64,000 nt of DNA from assembly GCF_029051725.1 (NCBI RefSeq), contig NZ_JAACFU010000001.1, forward strand, positions 62,001-126,000, in the 5' to 3' direction. Origin of the DNA: Bradyrhizobium sp. CSS354. Its GTDB lineage: Bacteria; Pseudomonadota; Alphaproteobacteria; Rhizobiales; Xanthobacteraceae. The notes under the pieces were generated by a model. The model had not been told where the DNA came from. It did no database searches and saw only the letters and a program-made list of their open reading frames with translations. Both the position numbers and the translations under genes were made by a program. Below, in pieces: positions 27,626 through 36,641 of the stretch (position 1 is its first letter; the number at the start of each line of letters is the position of its first letter).

Positions 27626-28217
27626 GGCGTTCGGCCTTCAGGATCGACTGCACCTCGGCGAAGGCCTCGTCAACGTCGTGGTTGATGACGATGTAGTCGT
27701 ACTCGGCCCAGTGGCTCATCTCGTGGCTGGCGCGGCTCATGCGCTTGCGGATCACCTCGTCGGAATCCTGCGCGCGCGAATGCAGCCGCTTCTCGAGATC
27801 GGCAGCCGAGGGCGGCAGGATGAACACGCTGACGACGTCGGCGCGTGCTTTCTCTCGAAGCTGCTGCGTGCCCTGCCAGTCGATGTCGAACAGCACGTCC
27901 TGCCCAGCTGACAGCGCCGCCTCAACCGGCGCACGCGGCGTGCCGTAGCTGTTGTCGAACACGGTCGCCCATTCCAGCAGCTGGTCGGCCTTCGCCATCG
28001 CGTCGAAGGTAGCCTTGTCGACGAACGAATAATCCCTGCCGTCGACCTCGCCCGGCCGCATCGCCCGCGTGGTCGCCGACACCGACATTCGGAGGCCGGG
28101 CATACGGTCGATCAACATGCGCGACAGCGTCGTCTTGCCCGCGCCCGACGGCGAGGACAGCACGAACATCAATCCGCGCCGCTCGACACCGTCAGTTCCG
28201 TGACCGCCAATCGTCAT
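27558..28217 (-). CDS. gmk: Guanylate kinase
   Basis: 219 residues. P-loop SSPSGAGKTTLSRML near the N-terminus, GMP-binding region VSATTRAMRPGEVDGRDYSF and the lid segment VFILPPSAADLEKRLHSRAQ are all in place. It phosphorylates GMP to GDP with ATP in the cytosol. It starts 3 bases after the yicC stop, the usual yicC-gmk pairing. An N-terminal extension of about 15 residues precedes the core; a later start at MFVLSSPSGAG is possible. Confidence 0.96.
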   Translation of the reverse strand: MTIGGHGTDGVERRGLMFVLSSPSGAGKTTLSRMLIDRMPGLRMSVSATTRAMRPGEVDGRDYSFVDKATFDAMAKADQLLEWATVFDNSYGTPRAPVEAALSAGQDVLFDIDWQGTQQLREKARADVVSVFILPPSAADLEKRLHSRAQDSDEVIRKRMSRASHEMSHWAEYDYIVINHDVDEAFAEVQSILKAERLKRERQTGLVGFVRGLQGQLQG

Positions 28218-28220
28218 CGA

Positions 28221-29108
28221 TCACTCCAGATTCTGGACCTGCTCGCGGAACTGCTCGACCACGTTCTTCATGGCGAGCCCCGTGTTGGTCAGCTCGATGT
28301 CGTTCGACTTCGAGCAACAGGTGTTGACTTCGCGGTGAAACTCCTGCGCCAGGAAATCGAGCTTGCGCCCGACCGGGCCGCCCTTGCCGATCAGCTCGCG
28401 TGCCTGCGCGATGTGCGAGGCGATGCGGTCGAGCTCCTCGCGGATGTCGGCCTTGGTCGCAATCAGGATCGCTTCCTGCATCAGGCGGTCGGAATCGAAA
28501 CGGTCGGAGGTGTCGAGCAGGCTCGCGATCTGCTCGGCGAGTCTCGCCTTGATCGCCTCGGGCTTGCGGCCGGGCGCGGCCTCGGCCTTCTTCGCCAGCT
28601 GCTCGACCTCGTCGACGCGCTGGATCAGGATCTGCCCGAGCGAGGTCCCCTCACGCTTGCGCATCTCGACGAGTTCGGCGAGCGCCTTGTCGAAGGCGTC
28701 CGCGGCGGCGGTGCGCGCGGCCTTGTCCTCCTCCTCGTCGCCCTCGGGCTCGGCGACCTCGATGACACCCTTGATGGCCAGAAGCCCGTCGACGCTCGGC
28801 GCGACCGCATCGACCTTGCCGGCGATCACGGCGGCGGCCTTGAGGACGGCGTTGAGCACGTCCTCGTTGACGCGGACGCTGGTGGCGGCATTGGCGCGCT
28901 TGACGGTCAGATTGGCGTAGACAGTGCCCCGCGAGAGCAGCTCGGCGGCGCGCTTCTTGGCATGAGCCTCGAGTTCGTCGAACCCCTGCGGCAGCCGCAC
29001 CCTGAGATCAAAGCCCTTGGCGTTGACCGACTTCAATTCCCATTCGAACGTATACGGCCCGCTCGCGCCGTGGCTTCGGGCAAAGCCGGTCATGGACGAC
29101 AACGCCAT
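28221..29108 (-). CDS. YicC family endoribonuclease-like protein
   Basis: 295 residues, full length. It starts MALSSMTGFARSHG, the family's N-terminal hallmark, and ends with the DUF1732 segment LDFLAQEFHREVNTCCSKSN ... VEQFREQVQNLE. E. coli YicC has been described as an RNA-degrading factor acting on the small RNA RyhB; the role in alphaproteobacteria is not settled. Lies between mltG and gmk on the minus strand. Confidence 0.93.
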   Translation of the reverse strand: MALSSMTGFARSHGASGPYTFEWELKSVNAKGFDLRVRLPQGFDELEAHAKKRAAELLSRGTVYANLTVKRANAATSVRVNEDVLNAVLKAAAVIAGKVDAVAPSVDGLLAIKGVIEVAEPEGDEEEDKAARTAAADAFDKALAELVEMRKREGTSLGQILIQRVDEVEQLAKKAEAAPGRKPEAIKARLAEQIASLLDTSDRFDSDRLMQEAILIATKADIREELDRIASHIAQARELIGKGGPVGRKLDFLAQEFHREVNTCCSKSNDIELTNTGLAMKNVVEQFREQVQNLE

Positions 29109-29226
29109 CAGGTCAATTTCTCCAAAAGCACGGGATTCGCGCGGCCATCAAGCCACGCGAATCTTAAGACTATTTTGCAGGAAAATGTAATCCGCAAAGT
29201 CCCGCGGGGCAGGTCTGCGCGCAGGC

Positions 29227-30501
29227 CTAGCGCTGCACCACAGGGGGCGAGGCCTGCACGGCACCTTGCCGGGCCGGCGGCGGACCCGCGGGGCGAGCCG
29301 CCGGCGGCTTTTTCTGCTGGTTGGGCCGCGCCGGCGTGGTCGCCGTCGGCGTATCGGCGGCACCCGGCGCGGCGGCGGCCGGTGGCTGCGCGTCCTCGGC
29401 CGGCTCGACCGTGTCGTTCTGGATCTGCTTTTCCATCGCGCGCAGCTTGGCGACGTTCTTCTGGTGCGCGTCGTAGGTCTCGGTGAAGGAATGCCCGCCG
29501 GTACCATCCGCGACGAAATAGAGGTCACGGGTGCGGGCCGGGTTGGCGGCAGCCTCGAGCGAGGCACGGCCGGGGTTGGAGATCGGGCCCGGCGGCAGGC
29601 CCTCGATGACATAGGTGTTGTAGGGCGAGGGCTGCGTGATCTCGCTGCGCTTGATCGGACGGCCGAGCGTGCCCTTGCCGCCGACGAGGCCATAGATGAT
29701 CGTGGGATCGGACTGCAGCTTGATCCTCTGCTTCAGGCGATTGACGAACACCGCGGCGACGCGGCTGCGCTCGTCCGGCTTGCCGGTCTCCTTCTCCACG
29801 ATCGAGGCCAGCGTCACCAGTTGCTCCGGACTCTTGACTGGAATGTCCTGACTGCGGCGCTCCCAGATCTCGGTCAGCACGCGCTTGTGCGCCTGCTGCA
29901 TGCGCTGGATCACCTGATCACGCGGGGTGCCGCGCGGGAACTTGTAGGTCTCGGGCAGCAAGGTGCCTTCGCGCGGCAGCTCACGTACGCTGCCGGTGAA
30001 GATGTCGTTGTCGGACAGGCGCGCCACGATCTGCTCGGAGGTGAGGCCCTCCGGGATCGTCACGGCATGCTGCACCACCTTGCCCTCGACGATGGTGGCA
30101 ATGACGTCGCGCAAGGACGCGTTCTTCTGGAACGAGTATTCACCGGGCTTGAGGTCCGAGCTCGCCTTCAACGCAGCGACGCTGGCAATGAACGCCCACG
30201 GATTGACGTCGGTCACGCCTTCCCGGTTCAGCGTCTCGGAGATATCGCGCTTGCCGGCGCGCTGCGGGATGTTGACGATCTTGTCTTCCTTCAGCGGTCC
30301 CGGCGCCTCGAGCACCTGTCGGCCGTAATAGTACACGCCGCCCGCACCGATCATCGCAATCAGCAGCAGGGTGATGATGGCGTTGCCGACGATCACGAAG
30401 GGATTGCGCGCGCGGTCCGATCGCTTCGGCGGCGGCGGGACCTGCTCGGGCTCGAGCGCTGCCCGCGGGCTCCGGGGCGAAATGGGCGGCCTTTCACTCA
30501 T
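29227..30501 (-). CDS. mltG: Endolytic murein transglycosylase MltG
   Basis: 424 residues. A cytoplasmic N-terminus of about 35 residues, one membrane helix (VIVGNAIITLLLIAMIGAGG), a LysM-like region and a YceG domain. The catalytic glutamate lies in ASIVEKETGKPDERSRVAAV, and QSDPTIIYG, PSPYNTYVIEGLPPGPISNP and DLYFVADGTGGHSF are conserved. It cuts nascent glycan strands and so ends their growth. A disordered Pro/Ala tail of about 80 residues closes the protein. It follows fabF as in E. coli (fabF-pabC-yceG). Confidence 0.95.
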   Translation of the reverse strand: MSERPPISPRSPRAALEPEQVPPPPKRSDRARNPFVIVGNAIITLLLIAMIGAGGVYYYGRQVLEAPGPLKEDKIVNIPQRAGKRDISETLNREGVTDVNPWAFIASVAALKASSDLKPGEYSFQKNASLRDVIATIVEGKVVQHAVTIPEGLTSEQIVARLSDNDIFTGSVRELPREGTLLPETYKFPRGTPRDQVIQRMQQAHKRVLTEIWERRSQDIPVKSPEQLVTLASIVEKETGKPDERSRVAAVFVNRLKQRIKLQSDPTIIYGLVGGKGTLGRPIKRSEITQPSPYNTYVIEGLPPGPISNPGRASLEAAANPARTRDLYFVADGTGGHSFTETYDAHQKNVAKLRAMEKQIQNDTVEPAEDAQPPAAAAPGAADTPTATTPARPNQQKKPPAARPAGPPPARQGAVQASPPVVQR

Positions 30502-30626
30502 CGAAGCAACCTGAATCCTGCCGGTTCAATCGCGACCTGACAATCGCTTGCCGAGCCAAATGCACGCGCCCGCTTCCATGACTATCGCCGAATACGGCAA
30601 AACGGTGGATTCGTCGCAACAACAAA

Positions 30627-31892
30627 CTAATGGACCAGACGCCGGAAGATGACCGACGCGTTGGTACCGCCAAAACCAAAAGAATTCGACAACGCGACGT
30701 TGACCTCGCGCTTCTTCGCCTGATGCGGCACGAGATCGATCGCAGTCTCGACTGACGGATTGTCCAGGTTGATGGTCGGCGGCACGACATTATCGCGAAT
30801 CGCGAGAATGGCGAAGATCGCCTCGATCGCGCCGGCCGCACCCAGGAGATGACCGGTCGACGACTTGGTCGAGGACATCGCGACCTTGGAAGCGGCATTG
30901 CCGAGCAGGCGTTCGACCGCACCGAGCTCGATCTCGTCACCGAGCGGCGTCGAGGTGCCGTGCGCGTTGATGTAGTCGAGATCGGACGCGGTGAGGCCGG
31001 CGCGCTTGAGCGCAGCCGCCATGCTGCGGAAGCCGCCGTCGCCGTCGGGTGACGGCGAGGTGATGTGATAGGCATCGCCCGAGAGACCGTAGCCGATCAC
31101 CTCGGCATAGATCTTGGCGCCGCGGCGCTTGGCGTGTTCGAGCTCTTCCAGGACGAGAACGCCGGCGCCCTCGCCCATCACGAAACCGTCCCGGTCCTTG
31201 TCGTAGGGGCGCGAGGCCTTCTCGGGCGTTTCGTTGAAGGCTGTCGAGAGCGCACGCGCGGCGTTGAAGCCGGCAATGCCGATGCGGCCGATCGGCGATT
31301 CCGCGCCGCCGGCAACCATGACGTCGGCATCGCCGAGCGCGATCAGGCGGGCGGCATCGCCGACCGCGTGAGCGCCGGTCGAACAGGCCGTGACCACCGA
31401 ATGGTTCGGTCCCTTCAGCCCATGCTTGATCGAGACATAGCCGGAGGCGAGATTGATCAGGCGGCCCGGAATGAAGAACGGCGAGACCCGGCGCGGCCCG
31501 CGTTCCTTCAGCAGGACCGCGGTTTCGGCGATGCCGTTGAGCCCGCCGATGCCGGACCCAATCATGGTGCCGGTCGCGCATTTGTCCTCTTCGGTCTCGG
31601 GGTGCCAGTTGGCATCGTCGAGCGCCTGGCCGGCTGCGGCCATGCCGAAGATGATGAAGTCGTCGACCTTGCGCTGGTCCTTCGGCTCCATCCAGATGTC
31701 GGGATTGAAAGTGTCGTTGGTGCCGTCGCCGCGCACGACCGTGCAGCCGATCTTGGTCTGAAGATCGGAGACATCGAAGCTCTCGATCTTGCGTGCGCCG
31801 CTTTCGCCGTCGAGGATGCGCTTCCAGGTCGGCTCGACACCGCAGCCGAGTGGCGAAACCATGCCAAGACCCGTGACGACAACCCGCCTCAT
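30627..31892 (-). CDS. fabF: 3-oxoacyl-ACP synthase II
   Basis: 421 residues. The condensing-enzyme triad is visible: Cys in VVTACSTGAHAVGDA, His in INAHGTSTPLGD and His in KSSTGHLLGAAG. The N-terminal MRRVVVTGLGMVSPLG and C-terminal NSFGFGGTNASVIFRR are typical. It elongates acyl-ACP with malonyl-ACP and, in this group, controls the 16- to 18-carbon step. It follows acpP by 108 bases, the usual order. Confidence 0.97.
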   Translation of the reverse strand: MRRVVVTGLGMVSPLGCGVEPTWKRILDGESGARKIESFDVSDLQTKIGCTVVRGDGTNDTFNPDIWMEPKDQRKVDDFIIFGMAAAGQALDDANWHPETEEDKCATGTMIGSGIGGLNGIAETAVLLKERGPRRVSPFFIPGRLINLASGYVSIKHGLKGPNHSVVTACSTGAHAVGDAARLIALGDADVMVAGGAESPIGRIGIAGFNAARALSTAFNETPEKASRPYDKDRDGFVMGEGAGVLVLEELEHAKRRGAKIYAEVIGYGLSGDAYHITSPSPDGDGGFRSMAAALKRAGLTASDLDYINAHGTSTPLGDEIELGAVERLLGNAASKVAMSSTKSSTGHLLGAAGAIEAIFAILAIRDNVVPPTINLDNPSVETAIDLVPHQAKKREVNVALSNSFGFGGTNASVIFRRLVH

Positions 31893-32000
31893 ATCCGAAA
31901 ACTCCGCATCGAAAGATTCACGGCCAATAACAAGAAACCGGCTGACCGCTGTTGAGCGGTCCGTCCGGTTTCAATGTTGTCCCCGCGAAAATGAAGAGCC

Positions 32001-32240
32001 TTAGCTCTTCGCGTTCTTCTCGAGAAACTTGGTGGCGTCGCCGACGGTGAGAATCGTCTCCGCGGCGTCGTCCGGAATCTCGCAACCGAATTCCTCTTCG
32101 AACGCCATCACCAGCTCGACGGTGTCCAGACTGTCGGCGCCGAGGTCGTCGATGAAGCTCGCAGCGTCGACAACCTTCTCGGGTTCAACACCAAGGTGTT
32201 CGACCACGATCTTCTTAACCCGCTCGCCAATCTCACTCAT
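32001..32240 (-). CDS. acpP: Acyl carrier protein
   Basis: 79 residues, acidic. The 4'-phosphopantetheine attachment serine is in [37 protein letters not shown] at the N-terminus is the standard bacterial type. It carries the growing acyl chain for FabD, FabG and FabF encoded around it, and donors for lipid A and phospholipid synthesis. The 309-base gap upstream suggests its own strong promoter. Confidence 0.98.
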   Translation of the reverse strand: MSEIGERVKKIVVEHLGVEPEKVVDAASFIDDLGADSLDTVELVMAFEEEFGCEIPDDAAETILTVGDATKFLEKNAKS

Positions 32241-32549
32241 TGCATAACCTCGTGTTGTTCCCTGTAGACCCGACCCCCCGGGACGATACGAGCCGTCGTG
32301 GTCGTTGACTGCCTTCGCTTACGAACTTTGATCTGGCCCCATCCTAACCGATGCAGGCCCGGCGAATGACGGCCAAGGCTCCGCATCGCCAATATACAGG
32401 GTTTCAAAAACCTGCAATGGCGTTCTTTGCCCATCCGTTGAAGGTCCGGTTATCATACTTCAATTGCGTTGACTACAAGCCTCATTTCGCTCCGGAAACG
32501 GCCGTTTGCCGCATTCCGCGCCGCCAAGGGGGCAGTGCGGCATGAAGCG
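32241..32549. other. 309-bp intergenic region, fabG to acpP
   Basis: No gene seen. It carries the leader of acpP and possibly its own promoter (separate entry). The short frames on both strands are biased and lack ribosome sites. Confidence 0.5.
32452..32478 (-). promoter_or_regulatory. Possible acpP promoter
   Basis: Read on the minus strand, TTGTAG (32478-32473) and TATGAT (32457-32452) are separated by 15 bases, close to a sigma-70 pattern, about 210 bases upstream of the acpP start. The spacing is short of the ideal 17, and the long leader is unproven. Confidence 0.3.
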
Positions 32550-33287
32550 TCAGATCATGGCCATGCCGCCGTTGACGTGGATGGTCTGGCCGGTGACATA
32601 GGCCGCTTCGTTCGAACTCAGGTAGACGGCGGCCGCCGCGATGTCCTCTGGCGTCCCCAGGCGATTGGCCGGAACCTTGGTTAGAATCGTTTCGCGCTGC
32701 TTGTCGTTGAGCGCGTCGGTCATCGGCGTCTTGATGAAGCCTGGAGCGATGCAATTCGCGGTGACGCCGCGCTTGGCGTATTCAGCGCCCAGCGTCTTGA
32801 TCATGCCGATCAGGCCCGCCTTCGACGCGGTATAATTGCCCTGCCCCGGATTGCCGGTGACGCCGACCACCGAGGTGATGGCGATGATGCGGCCGAAGCG
32901 TTTGCGCATCATCAATTTGGTGGCGGCGCGGGCAAGCCGGAAGGTCGAGGTCAAATTGATGTTGATGACCTCCTCCCAGTCCTCGTCACGGAGCTGCACG
33001 AAGAGATTGTCGCGGGTGATGCCGGCATTGGCGACGAGGATGTCGACCTGTCCCATCGCCGCTTCCGCAGCGGGCACCAGCGCTTCGACCTCGTCGGCCT
33101 TGGAGAGATTGCAGGGCAGCACATGAGTGCGCTCGCCGAGCTTGCCGGCAAGCTCATCCAGCACTTCCTTGCGCGTCCCCGATATCGCAACGGTGGCGCC
33201 CTGCGCGTGCAGCGCCTGCGCGATGGCACCGCCGATGCCGCCGGTTGCGCCGGTGACGAGCGCCTTTTTGCCAGTCAGATCGAACAT
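32550..33287 (-). CDS. fabG: 3-oxoacyl-ACP reductase
   Basis: 245 residues from ATG 33287, chosen because GGAGGAG lies just upstream; an in-frame ATG 22 codons earlier has no such site. SDR motifs: nucleotide-binding GATGGIGGAIA, NAG in LVANAGITRDN, and the catalytic YTASKAG. The C-terminus ends in VTGQTIHVNGGMAMI, as usual for FabG. It reduces 3-oxoacyl-ACP with NADPH. Located between fabD and acpP as in most proteobacteria. Confidence 0.97.
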   Translation of the reverse strand: MFDLTGKKALVTGATGGIGGAIAQALHAQGATVAISGTRKEVLDELAGKLGERTHVLPCNLSKADEVEALVPAAEAAMGQVDILVANAGITRDNLFVQLRDEDWEEVININLTSTFRLARAATKLMMRKRFGRIIAITSVVGVTGNPGQGNYTASKAGLIGMIKTLGAEYAKRGVTANCIAPGFIKTPMTDALNDKQRETILTKVPANRLGTPEDIAAAAVYLSSNEAAYVTGQTIHVNGGMAMI

Positions 33288-33389
33288 CGATAACTCCTCC
33301 AAGGCACGATCCCGAAAAGTGCGCAGCTGTTTTCCGAAAGCATCGTGCGTCAACTAAAGAACTCGCGCGCGACGACGAATGATCGCGCT

Positions 33390-34349
33390 TCAGGCCTGCT
33401 TGGCAGCGGCCAATGCATCTTTGGCCGCAGCAATGTCGTTGGGACCACCGACCGCAACGCCGACGGCGCCGTCCGCAATGCGCTTGACGAGGCCGGTCAG
33501 CACCTTGCCGGCACCGATCTCGAAGAAACGGGTGACGCCGTGCCCCGCCATATAGGCAACCGACTCGCGCCAGCGCACGGTGCCGGTGACCTGTTCGACC
33601 AGGCGGCGGCGGATCTCGTCGGGATCGGTGATCGCGCTCGCCAGCACGTTCGACACCAGCGGGGCCGCCGGCGCCTTGATCGTTACCCTGGCCAGCGCCT
33701 CCGCCATCGCGTCCGCTGCCGGCTGCATCAGCTTGCAATGGAACGGGGCGGACACCGGCAGCAACATTGCGCGCTTGGCTCCCCTGGTTTTGGCGATCTC
33801 GACGGCGCGATCGACCGCGGCCTTGTCGCCGGAGACGACCACTTGCCCGCCGCCATTGTCGTTGGCGGCCTGGCAGACCTGCCCCTGAGCGGCCTCGTCC
33901 GCCACCGCCACGGCCGCCTCGTAGTCGAGGCCGAGCAGAGCGGCCATCGCACCGACGCCGACCGGCACGGCTTTTTGCATTGCGAGACCGCGAGTGCGAA
34001 GCAGCCGCGCGGTGTCGGAAATCGTCAGGCTGCCGGCCGCAGCCAGTGCCGAATATTCACCGAGCGAGTGGCCGGCGACGAAGGCCGCATCCCGCCCCAC
34101 GGAAAACCCGGCTTCGGCCTCCAGCACGCGCAGGGTGGCGACAGACACCGCCATCAGGGCCGGCTGGGCGTTTTGGGTGAGCTGGAGGGTTTCGGCCGGA
34201 CCATCCCAGATGATCGCCGTCAGCTTCTCCCCCAGCGCGGCGTCGACCTCGTCGAACACGGCACGCGCCACCGGAAAGGCATCGGCCAGGGCCTTGCCCA
34301 TGCCGACCGCCTGGGAACCCTGCCCCGGAAATGTGAATGCTGCCGTCAT
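33390..34349 (-). CDS. fabD: Malonyl-CoA:ACP transacylase
   Basis: 319 residues. FTFPGQGSQAVGMGK opens the protein, the active serine is in GHSLGEYSALAAAG and the catalytic His is in LPVSAPFHCKLMQPA. It loads malonyl groups on ACP and leads the fab operon on the minus strand (fabD-fabG-acpP-fabF). The gap of 102 bases to fabG could still be one transcript. Confidence 0.97.
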   Translation of the reverse strand: MTAAFTFPGQGSQAVGMGKALADAFPVARAVFDEVDAALGEKLTAIIWDGPAETLQLTQNAQPALMAVSVATLRVLEAEAGFSVGRDAAFVAGHSLGEYSALAAAGSLTISDTARLLRTRGLAMQKAVPVGVGAMAALLGLDYEAAVAVADEAAQGQVCQAANDNGGGQVVVSGDKAAVDRAVEIAKTRGAKRAMLLPVSAPFHCKLMQPAADAMAEALARVTIKAPAAPLVSNVLASAITDPDEIRRRLVEQVTGTVRWRESVAYMAGHGVTRFFEIGAGKVLTGLVKRIADGAVGVAVGGPNDIAAAKDALAAAKQA

Positions 34350-34500
34350 CGGCGCTCCTGCTTGTCGGGCGTGATCCCTGCGAGAACCGGCAGCCGTTTA
34401 CGCTCGGCCTCAGGACATGGTTCCGGATCATACTCCAAAGGGGGCCGTAGACACTGTCCGGGGCCGGAATGTCAAGCCAAGTTAGGAACTTCGATCGGCC

Positions 34501-34528
34501 TTCAAGTGGCAGCCTTCAATTGGCAGCC
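34501..34528. repeat. Two tandem 14-bp repeats
   Basis: TTCAAGTGGCAGCC (34501-34514) is followed directly by TTCAATTGGCAGCC (34515-34528), one mismatch apart, and then by TTCAC. It lies 20 bases beyond the end of the desaturase gene. Probably a local slippage duplication. Confidence 0.5.
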
Positions 34529-34548
34529 TTCACTGTAGAGACGGGTCG

Positions 34549-35574
34549 CTAGAATCCGCCGGCCGTCTGATTGGCGTCGACCTCAGACCCCGCCTGCGCG
34601 CGGCGCGCGCTGTTGACCAATTGCCCGGGCCGGTCATCGCGGTTCGGCTTCGCGGTCGCAAGCCGCAGCACCGCGGCGTAGCTCGGTTGCACCTCCATAC
34701 GGCCCGCATGCCGGCTCTCGCTCAGCAGGCGATGCACTTTCGGCAGATTGTAGCAGGGCACGTAGAACAAGAGATGATGTTCGAGGTGGTAGTTCACGTA
34801 GTACGGCGCGATGAACAGACGCTCGAGGAAATTGGCGTAGGTGGTGCGGGTATTGCGCAAGGGATCGCTGCTGTCAGGCACGACCGCGTGCTCGGCGATG
34901 TTGCGGATGCGGGTGATGACCATCATCCAGGTCAGGAGCGGCACCAGCCATAGCAGCGGATAGGCCCACCATACGCCGGCCGCCGTGAGCGCGGCGAACA
35001 TCGCGCCATTGACCAGACATTGCGGGCCAAGCTTCTCCCAAAAATGCGCCGCGCGCTGCCGCAACGACCAGTCCCTCAGCCCCAGCGCATTGAGCAACTG
35101 CGCCTTGCGCTGCTGGTAGCCGGTCTGCCCGGTGAGGTCGCGAATGAACTTGCGGCGATAGCTCAGCTTCGTGATCGGGAACGGCGCCGACAGCACGAGG
35201 TCAGGATCATCCTCCTGCTGGGTGCGCGCATGATGCTGAAGATGATAGCGCCGATAGCTGCGCGTCTCCGCAAACAGAGGATAGGCGCAGAACCACTGGC
35301 TCAGGGCCAGATTGGTTTTCTCGTCGGCGGAGAGGCAGCCATGCGCGCCGTCATGCATGAGGATCGCGAGCCCGAGCTGGCGCGAGCCGATGATGGCGAC
35401 CGCGAACACATAGGTGATCGGGTTGGGCCACCACGCGACCAGGGCGATTGCAGCGATGATGAGCGCCCAGGCGTGCGCGATTAGCGCGACGCCTTTCCAG
35501 GTCACGCGCCGGCGCACGTCGGCAAGTTGATCGTCGGTCAGGAAATCGCGGGCACGCATGCGAAGCGCAGTCAT
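34549..35574 (-). CDS. Membrane fatty-acid desaturase
   Basis: 341 residues with at least four hydrophobic segments. The three histidine boxes of the di-iron membrane desaturase family are present: HDGAHG, YHLQHHARTQ and NYHLEHHLLF, with an extra IRNIAEHA between the last two. Such enzymes introduce double bonds or hydroxyls into acyl chains using O2. The position acted on is unknown. It starts 13 bases after the stop of the TetR gene upstream, so the two form an operon, and the regulator probably senses a lipid or acyl-CoA. Confidence 0.92.
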   Translation of the reverse strand: MTALRMRARDFLTDDQLADVRRRVTWKGVALIAHAWALIIAAIALVAWWPNPITYVFAVAIIGSRQLGLAILMHDGAHGCLSADEKTNLALSQWFCAYPLFAETRSYRRYHLQHHARTQQEDDPDLVLSAPFPITKLSYRRKFIRDLTGQTGYQQRKAQLLNALGLRDWSLRQRAAHFWEKLGPQCLVNGAMFAALTAAGVWWAYPLLWLVPLLTWMMVITRIRNIAEHAVVPDSSDPLRNTRTTYANFLERLFIAPYYVNYHLEHHLLFYVPCYNLPKVHRLLSESRHAGRMEVQPSYAAVLRLATAKPNRDDRPGQLVNSARRAQAGSEVDANQTAGGF

Positions 35575-35587
35575 GGCCTAACTCTCC

Positions 35588-36283
35588 TCATTTCGAATCA
35601 CTCGATGCGTCGCGCGCGTCGACGAGGCGCAGCCGCGCGGTGTCATTGTTGGATTTCGCCTGTTCGCCCAGTACGCGCAGCATCTCGGCGCACAGCGCCT
35701 CGGGCGAACGGCCCATAGCGTAGCCCTCGAGGATGACGCCGATGGCGACGGCCCAGAACCGCCGCGAACTCTCATCGGGCGCGCGCAGGGACCGCCAGCC
35801 GTGTCGTGCGACCTGGCTCGCATAGGCCCGCGCACCTTCGCTGTGCAGGCGCTCGATCGTGCGCTCGACCAGCGGCGCGAGATCCTGGCGCCGCCGCGTC
35901 AGCGTCAGCGCCTCGGCGAAGAAGGTCACCGAATCGCTCGCCGTAACGGTCTCGGCCAGCGCGTGGGTATAATCCTGAGGCGTGCGCGCCTTCAGCGCCG
36001 CCTGCTCGGTCGCTCGCGCCAGGTACAGCAGCTCGCGGCAGGCGCACTCGACGAACAGCGCCTCCTTGGTGCGGAAGTAATAGGTGATCTGGCTCGGGAA
36101 CGCGTTCGCAGCGGCTGCGATGTCGGTGATCGCCGTACCCGACAGCCCCCGCTCTCGAAACAGCGGGCTCGCGGCATCCAGGAGCAGCGAGCGCATTTTG
36201 CGGCCGGCCGACCGCGTGGCGCGGACGGCGTGCTTGGGGTCGCCTGCCGCCTCGAGCGGCTCATGGGCCGGCTTTTCTGCCAT
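35588..36283 (-). CDS. TetR-family regulator of the desaturase operon
   Basis: 231 residues. An N-terminal helix-turn-helix (SPLFRERGLSGTAITDIAAAANAFPSQITYYFRTKEALF) reads like TetR family members such as FadR/DesT types; the all-helical C-terminal part is the ligand domain. It is directly upstream of the desaturase and has a 23-bp perfect palindrome 22 bases before its start, which makes autoregulation and control of the desaturase likely. The ligand is inferred only from the neighbour. Confidence 0.9.
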   Translation of the reverse strand: MAEKPAHEPLEAAGDPKHAVRATRSAGRKMRSLLLDAASPLFRERGLSGTAITDIAAAANAFPSQITYYFRTKEALFVECACRELLYLARATEQAALKARTPQDYTHALAETVTASDSVTFFAEALTLTRRRQDLAPLVERTIERLHSEGARAYASQVARHGWRSLRAPDESSRRFWAVAIGVILEGYAMGRSPEALCAEMLRVLGEQAKSNNDTARLRLVDARDASSDSK

Positions 36284-36641
36284 TGGGGTTCGCTCCCGTT
36301 AGACTTGTTTGTATGATATACAAACAAACAAATCAAGCCGGTGGTGGTAGCCGGCGGCGGAGTCCGCCGCCCGCATCGAAACCCTCCGCGCTGAAGACGC
36401 CCCTGCAACCTTGCCAAAAACCTTGCCAAGTCAGCCGAAATCCGTATAACGCGCCCATCCGCAGACCCCGGCCGGGAGCTGAACGGACGGTCTCAGCAAA
36501 TCATTCGTGATTTTGGTGTGGCAGGGCCAGTCGGCCCGTCGTCCCGTGTTTCCGCCTTCTGAGCTTAATCCCAGAGTCCTTTCCGAAGGCCTCTTAAGGG
36601 CTTGACGCCGGGCGATGCGCCAACATGAGGAAAGGACTTCC
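36284..36641. other. 358-bp divergent region, TetR gene / rpsF
   Basis: It holds the TetR palindrome (36305-36327) at the left and the leader of the rpsF operon at the right. The last 100 bases, including AAGGGCTTGACGCCGGGCGA (36596-36615), could hold an rpsF promoter and an S6:S18 autoregulatory leader, but I could not identify a clear structure. No gene supported. Confidence 0.5.
36305..36327. promoter_or_regulatory. Perfect TetR-type operator palindrome
   Basis: TTGTTTGTAT (36305-36314), spacer GAT, ATACAAACAA (36318-36327): perfect 10-bp arms. It starts 22 bases upstream of the TetR gene and resembles TetR-family operators such as those of QacR/AcrR types in length and AT content. It should overlap the promoter of the TetR-desaturase operon. 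Confidence 0.75.
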
